Source: Artocarpus heterophyllus (lineage: Eukaryota > Streptophyta > Magnoliopsida > Rosales > Moraceae). From it: DNA of 64,000 nt. The notes beneath the pieces are model-generated. The model made no database searches and had not been told where the DNA came from. It saw only the letters and a list, made by a program, of their open reading frames with translations. The stretch covers positions 23,281,276 to 23,345,275 of the forward strand of contig CM046351.1 in assembly GCA_025403435.1 (NCBI GenBank), read 5' to 3'. This document shows positions 57,955-64,000 of the stretch, piece by piece; positions within the stretch are counted from its first letter, which is position 1; every line of letters begins with the position of its first letter. A program made the position numbers and the translations under genes.

Positions 57955-59830
57955 CTGCTGACCACACTAACAGCATGTATGATATCTTACCTAGTGCAAA
58001 CCATGGAATACATGATGCTACCAATTATACTAGCATATGGAATACGTGACATGTGTTCAACTTCCTTTTCAGTATGTGGTGACAAGGCTGTTGAGAGTTT
58101 AAAGTGAGCTGCCAATAAAGTACTAATAGGCTTTGAATTTTTCACTTCAAAGCGCTCCAACACCTTCTTTATGTATTTTTTGTGTGACAGAAATAATGTG
58201 CCCGGTTTTCAGTCCCTATAGTCTCCATCCCTAAGATTTTTTTAACAGCTCTTAAATCTTTCATTTCAAACTCTCCACTCAACTGAGCTTTTAAACTGTT
58301 GATCTATGATATGTTCTCACATGCAATGAACATGTCATCAACGTACAACAACAAATAAATAAACTATGAGTTTCTTGTCATGCATACAACTATTATACTC
58401 ACTTCTATAGTAGCCATTTCCAAGCTTAAAGATGTCAAGCCACTCATACTATTATTTTGGAGATTGTTTGAGGTCGTACAAAGATTTTTTAAAAAACACA
58501 CATGGTCTTCTTTTCCTTGGAGTTCAAATCCCTCTAGCTGTTTTATATAGATTTGTTCATCTAGTTGACCATACAAGAACACTATCTTAACATCCACTTA
58601 CTCATGTTCTAAATAAAAGTGAGAAATGATGGCAAGCAAAGCCCAAATAGAGATATGTTTTGTCATTGGAGAGAAAACTTCATTGAAGTCAATACCTTTT
58701 CTCTGTGTGAAGCCCTTTACCACAAGCCGCACCATAAACCTTGCCTTCTCGGTATAGGAATTCCTTCTTTCCTCTAGAAACCCTGTTTGCTTCTGATAAT
58801 CTTTTGATTATCTGGCCTCTTAACAAGTTCCCAAGTATGATTCTTGTGAAGTGACTCAATCTCTCTTCACTCATTGTAGCAGTCCATTAACCAGATTCTT
58901 GACTAGTCATATCTTCTTAATATGATAGTATCTCATTGTTATTATCATGTTTCCCAATCTTGTGTCTCACTATGCAATACCAAAATCTTTGTAGAACTTA
59001 TGAAATATTTTCCCCTATAACACTCCAAATCATTGTCAATTCTTAGTCTCTTGATCTGCTTTCCAGTCTACTTCTCAATTAAGGCTTTCCGCTGTTTGAA
59101 CTTGACCAAAACTTCAATTTGTGTTTCAAGATGAATATCTAAACCTTCCTTAAGTAGTCATCAATGAAGGTTAATATGTACTCACAGCCACTACGCGAAG
59201 CGACTCGAGAGGGTCCCCACAAGAGTATAATCGACTGTACCTTTGGTGGTACGAGAAGCACTATTAAGCTTTACCCAACATTGTTTTCCAAATATACTGT
59301 GTTCACAAAAGTTTAATTTCCCAGTTTGTTGCCCATGAAGCAGTCCTTACTTGCTTAATTCAGATAAACCTCTCTCATAGATATACCCTAATTGCACATT
59401 CCCTAACCTTGTGATGTCAGAGTCACACACTGATGATACTACAGCCGCACCTGTAATCGTGCTTCCCTGCAATGTATAAGGACATTTGTTTTCTTAACTT
59501 TCATCACAATAAGTGGACCTTTCGAGACCCGCATTGCTCCATGTTAAGCTTTAAAGCTACAACTTATAGAGTCGAGCGTACTCAAAGAAATCAAGTTATT
59601 CCTCAATTCTGAAACATGCCTAATATCAGTCAACGTTCTCACAATTCTGTCGAACATTTTGATTCTTATTGTACCTATACCACCTTATAAGCCATATTAT
59701 TTCCCATGAGGACCTTGCCCCCCCAATCTATGGATTGAAAAGAGGTAAACAAATCTTTGTTGGGCAACCCGTATTAAAAATCCACTCATGACCTAAATGC
59801 AAGAAAAACTAGAATGAACTGCATGTGAGA
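57955..59830 (-). pseudogene. decayed Ty1/Copia pol (integrase, reverse transcriptase)
   Basis: Minus-strand pieces in the Copia order. 59560-59700 contains GTIRIKMFDRIVRTLTDIRH. 59280-59390 contains HGQQTGKLNFCEH, the zinc-binding region before integrase. RT then starts at 58597 with MDVKIVFLYGQLDEQIYIKQ, followed by GFELQGKEDHVCFLK. The catalytic YVDD motif lies at 58345-58334. The end reads KKVLERFEVKNSKP near 58170. Several stops and frameshifts interrupt every part, and gag is not seen. Confidence 0.82.
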
Positions 59831-60557
59831 ATTTGTTAAAACTTCTCACGTGGGAATCAAATTGTTCAAAAGAAATTTGTAATTTTCTCGGGAAAAGGAA
59901 AAGCTTTCAAGACAGAGAAAAATGTAAGTTGTGAAAGACTTCTAAATCATTACAGCTGTTCCTTATTTTGTTTTCATGATGGCAAATTTGTTGCTAATAT
60001 CTGGTACCAATGGACTGTGGAGCAATTCCATGGATTGAATACCTTTTTTGTGGAAGGATGACGGTTATGGAGAAAGGTTATGGTGGAATATATACATTAA
60101 GCCTTACATTAATGTAGTCTATTGGATTAATTATAAGTTTATTATATACTCACTATTCTGTCAAAAAAATTTTAAGGCTTGCTGGTTTATAATGTTGATA
60201 TGAAGAAAATAAATAAATAATAATATGAAAATGATTAAAATAGACACAGAAAAGACACCAAAGATTTAACACGGTTCGGTTATAAGCCTACATATATGAT
60301 CAAAGAGCACCAAGAAAATTTCCACTATACAAAGAAGCTTATTACAATAGCCATTAATAAATACCGCTGACAACCCAAAAATAACACCCTTTCTCAAACC
60401 TCTCTTAGAACCAAAGCACCTTTTACTCTTTCTTAAAGTACTTTCTCTCTCATTAGAAAAAGCAAAGGAAGATTGAAATTTTGAGAGAATATACAAGTGA
60501 AGAGTAAGACCAAAAGATCACTTGATTTGGTGCGTTGCAATCGGAGGAAGTGAAGGC

Positions 60558-60565
60558 TATTTATA
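60558..60565 (-). promoter_or_regulatory. TATA box of the Copia LTR
   Basis: TATAAATA in GGCTATAAATAGCC on the minus strand. The palindromic surround is notable. Confidence 0.5.
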
Positions 60566-60730
60566 GCCTTGGCACTTAGCACATGGCTTCTCTTCTATTA
60601 CAAAGGTCACCAAATGACCCTTGTCGTGTTCGGTGCCTTTTTAGTCCAAAAGCCACAAAATTCATGCCATGTTTGTATGCTACACACGTGGCCTTCCAAA
60701 GTGCCTCTTTGGTTCATTTGTTTCTAGCCA

Positions 60731-60754
60731 TACACACACACACACACACACACA
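60731..60754. repeat. (AC)n microsatellite
   Basis: About eleven AC units. Confidence 0.9.
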
Positions 60755-61099
60755 AAGTAAATTTGGAATTTTTTCGTTTTCCAAATTTTGTATTATGTAG
60801 TTTAGTTTTGCATAACTTACTTTAAGGATGTTAATTAAGCACCCGCATTGGGTTGGCCATGTCAAAATATTAATATGCTTAGAAAATATGCGCCTTTATA
60901 TATTGTAATCTATAACTGAAGATGAGCTAACAAAAACAAAGGAGGAGATAGTATGTGTATGCATAAATTTGAACCTAGCATCTTCATTTTTGTTGTAAGT
61001 TTGGAAATTGAATATTTAAATTCTTATTAATTGGAAAGGTAAGCAAACCCTGAAATTGGGGTCTCCTGTAGTAGTATGTGTATGCATAAATTACTTCTT

Positions 61100-61960
61100 T
61101 TTCGTTTTAGGCTAGTTTGGAGTTTGTATTTTTTCTTAGTCTTTTCTTTTCTTTGGTTCGCCTTTTCTCAGGTTACATATTGATAGGGAGAAATTATTCA
61201 TTAATATGTCTTAAATACTTAATTCAGCAACATGTTGGGAGGAAAGGGAAACCAATATTCCTTCAAAATGAGGCCGACTTGTCTGACTTTGAAGTTGTTA
61301 TAAGACTTTTAGCATAGTTTCTTTAGACAATTGAGTTTGTTGGGTTCCAAATTTTCCATATGGTTTTGAAACTAATTTATATGTGATTCTACCATTACTC
61401 ATTGATGTCAAGGCGGCATCGTGTTGCACCTTGTTTGAGAAATGCAAATTCATTTTTAGTATCTTGCCTTCCTTTACTGCCCCAAGTTCTTAGCTGAAAT
61501 TGGAGCCCCATGCAAATTCTTTCTTTATTCGTCTTGTGAGTTATGAAGATTTGGTCAACAAGCCTCTAGCTGACAATGTCCTCTACAAGTTGCAAAGATT
61601 TAATTTAAAGGTGTTTTCGAAAGAAAGAATGATGGTTGAAACAGTTTTCAAAATCTGCGAGGACTAGAAAATAATGCCAGTTCTCTACTGCAAGATGCAA
61701 GATGCGTTTTTGACATGACTAATATTTGTGATGATTAGCAATAACCAATGGTACTCATTTCAAGAAATGAATGCTTAGTTACTAGAATTGAATCTACCAA
61801 GAAGACGGGCTTGTCCTTTAGCTTTAACTTGACAAGATTCCAAAATTTGAGGATGCTTGTTCTGCATGGCAACGGTGTGTAAAGGCTTTTTCTTTCTCCT
61901 CCAATGCTCCATCTTCGGAGGCAACTTTTGTTTAGTGACAAATCATATACTTTTGTTCCC
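61100..61960 (+). pseudogene. possible relic of an unidentified gene
   Basis: Frame fragments read HVGRKGKPIFLQNEADLSDF (61233-61317) and, further on, FNLTRFQNLRMLVLHGNGV (about 61820-61880). The second resembles a leucine-rich repeat. Stops break all frames. A disease-resistance-type LRR origin is possible but weak. Confidence 0.2.
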
Positions 61961-63690
61961 TGATTTATAATACTGTACTATATGAACTTTAATGACTAAT
62001 ATGAAGCTTTTGCTTCTTGCTGTTTTTATTTCAATTTATCTCATAATTAAGTTGTTTGATTTGGTTGTCTCTAGTGTTATGTTTCAACATTTGGGTGTAA
62101 TTACTATAGATCTCATATTATTAGATTAGATTTAATTGAAATCATAATGGCAATAAGTGCAACACGACCTTTTATTGTACAGAGCTTTATGTTCCCAATA
62201 TGGGCTGATTTGAACATTTACTATATGCTTATATTGCAATTTTTTTTTTTTTGGTCTTCGTATTGGCCTAATCGAGAATTCTGTCTTTGCTCATATTTCG
62301 TGGATCTCATTGGCTTCTTCAAGCCTAAGAAGTAGTTTCTCCAAGCCTAAGAAGTAGTTTCTCCACGTTGCAATTCTAAAAGGGGCGGTTTGAGAGAATG
62401 TTGAAACTCTTGGAGTCTTTAGGATTACAAAATTTAAAAATCTTGTATGTTGGAAAACGTATTATACTAGATGTATATCTGAGTGTTTTTAATAAGACGT
62501 CACGAAATTCTGTTTTTTTTTTTTTTTAATGAATATAAGATCACCTATTTACTAAGCAACATCTAAGGGCTCTTTAGATGATTGAGAGGAAAGGGATATT
62601 AGAACCGCTCGTTGGGTGAAATCTATAGGTAGATTAGACGTGGTGCGCAAAAATGATACTTATAGTAATACTTTTGGCTACGCCTACATAAGCGTCACTT
62701 TTTCAGGTCATGTTTAAAGCCTTAGCGTCATTTTTTCGTTGAAGTTAACCTTTTTTGTAGTATCTATTAGTTGACCGTCAAAGTTAGTAAAAGTTTATCT
62801 GTTAAATTTTTTAAAAAATTCTAAAATACTACTCCATATACATAAAAAAAAAAAAAAAAAAGTTTTTAGCTATATATTGCATTTGAAATTATGTTTTTAC
62901 ACTTATTTTGCATCAATAATTAAGTAATTAATTTTTACAAACTTTTAACTATGATTTTCACTTTGTGAGAGATAATTTTCACAATATTTTTCAAATTTTC
63001 AAGAAATTAAAATGTTTTTCTGTATAAATAAATAATTTTGGATATTTTAAGACCAGCTAGATCTTACTAAATTAGTTAATTATCATCTTAATCGTTTATT
63101 TTTTTCCTTTGTAATTTTTAAACTAGTGGTTGTGATTTAGTGTTCTTGAATTAATGGTTAAGACTAAAAGGAGTTTTTTTTTTCATTTTACATCTAAAGT
63201 TAATAAAGTTAAGTCTAAAAGGCGTCCTGTCATGAGTTTCAATTAAGAGGGTTTCTTTTTTTCTTTTTTTTTTTTTTTGAACAAAGCACAAGAAATGATG
63301 GTGTAATTAACCCAAAAATATTTTAATACCCACCCATGACCTTTACTTTTTTTTTCATTATTCCCAGTGTGGGAGATCCTCCCTAAAAATCTCTCCACAT
63401 GAGATCTTTTTTTAAATGCTTCCAATCTTTTAAATACCGATAAAGATATAGGTTAAATGCCTCAGGAGATTCCCAAATATTTTAAAATGGTATGATTTGG
63501 TCCCCAACCTTTTTTTTATTGAACCGATCCTAGCCTTTCATTTTAGTTGATGAGAAACAAATTTAACAGTCAAACCTTTAAGTCTTAACCATTAAAAATT
63601 GCTGCACATCATTTTCTAATTAAAATTACTAAATTACCCTTCACAATAATTGATATATTAAAAATTAAGGGTAAATCACAGCCATTGATT
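61961..63690. other. AT-rich intergenic DNA, no gene seen
   Basis: Contains a 27-base tandem duplication near 62320-62365 (AAGCCTAAGAAGTAGTTTCT twice), a CACTA-subterminal-like patch with AGCGTCACTTTTTC words (62690-62740), and poly-T or poly-A runs. Confidence 0.5.
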
Positions 63691-64000
63691 CAAAAACACC
63701 AAATCATAGCTATTAGTTTGATTTTACCCAAAAAAATTCAAAACCGAGGAAAAAAACCCAAAACTCTCTAAACCATCACCCCTGCCCACTGCCCCCCTTT
63801 GCACCGACGACCTACCTCTGTGCCCAATACCAGCACAACCCCAGTCGCTGAACCACCCTAACACCCTATTGCCCCTTATAGAGCCCCCCAAACCCTTCGG
63901 TCCCTAAACCCAATCACCTCCCAAACCCAATCGTCTCGTCAGCCCTAAACCGCAAAAGATCGCATCTAGCCTAGCCATCACCCACCACCCTGGCACCAGC
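63690..64000 (+). other. C-rich segment running off the window
   Basis: From 63740 the top strand is strongly C-rich (CACCCCTGCCCACTGCCCCC), unlike the AT-rich surroundings. No frame can be assigned. It could be the start of another GC-rich module or a gene exon beyond the window. Confidence 0.35.

Larger units (their letters stand above)
60010..60880 (-). repeat. LTR of the decayed Copia element (ends approximate)
   Basis: On the minus strand a TATAAATA box (60565-60558) is followed by leader-like sequence and then by CCGAACCGTGTTAAATC, a phrase common in plant Copia LTRs. At 60012-60001 lies TTGGTACCAG, close to the TGGTATCAGA primer site, so the LTR should end just before it. The outer boundary near 60860 (TGACATGGCC) is a guess. 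Confidence 0.5.

Noticed and set aside
1..64000. tRNA, rRNA or other structural RNA genes
   Set aside because: Looking by eye for B-box GGTTCGAANCC-type words and rRNA-like stretches gave no candidate; a tRNAscan-SE or Rfam run would settle it.

Overview
This is plant nuclear DNA. It is AT-rich and intron-bearing, and it is packed with plant-type transposable elements (Ty3/Gypsy, Ty1/Copia, hAT and CACTA-like). The one intact host gene is a UbiA-type aromatic prenyltransferase on the minus strand. I rebuilt it by eye as ten exons between 17937 and 10882 (403 residues). Its motifs and N-terminus are most like those of the expanded prenyltransferase families of Moraceae and Cannabaceae (fig, mulberry, hop, cannabis), so a Rosales species, probably Moraceae, is the best guess. 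No species can be fixed from the sequence alone.

Layout. 1-7.4 kb: AT-rich intergenic DNA with poly-T/C tracts, a CT/GA-bounded module and relics of repeats. 7.4-10.7 kb: a degenerate 25-bp minisatellite that flips strand near 7833 and is split by a probable solo LTR (7897-9803). 10.9-17.9 kb: the prenyltransferase gene, with a complete 526-bp CACTA-type foldback element inside intron 2. 18.4-31.6 kb: a transposon nest just upstream of that gene, made of a 911-bp hAT element, a CACTA end fragment, and a second hAT element (8-bp duplication GGAATAGC) into whose left end an 11-kb Tekay/Del-like Ty3/Gypsy retrotransposon with about 3-kb LTRs has inserted (duplication CAACA). The gag-pol of that element is broken by several stops and a frameshift.

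31.6-39.8 kb: no gene that I can recognise, only exon-like or UTR-like fragments and local duplications. 39.8-47.1 kb: a Tat/Ogre-like non-autonomous retrotransposon with a gag remnant and an unusual layout. It has two direct LTRs plus a third LTR in inverted orientation, and the whole block is flanked by ATTAT on both sides and interrupts an older tandem array. 48.0-48.7 kb: a third hAT element with a perfect 8-bp duplication. 51-57 kb: decayed repeats, including a possible old Gypsy LTR. 58-60.9 kb: a decayed minus-strand Copia pol with its LTR. 61-64 kb: low-confidence gene relics and a C-rich segment that runs off the window.

Functionally, only the prenyltransferase is likely to act for the host. 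It would be a plastid membrane enzyme attaching a prenyl chain to an aromatic acceptor. The remaining content is mobile DNA that shapes its promoter and introns. I did not find a clearly new biological system. The best leads are the three-LTR composite element, the inverted GGCAGGCCGA clusters at both ends of the Tekay LTRs, the hairpin element inside the prenyltransferase intron, and the strand-flipping 25-bp minisatellite.
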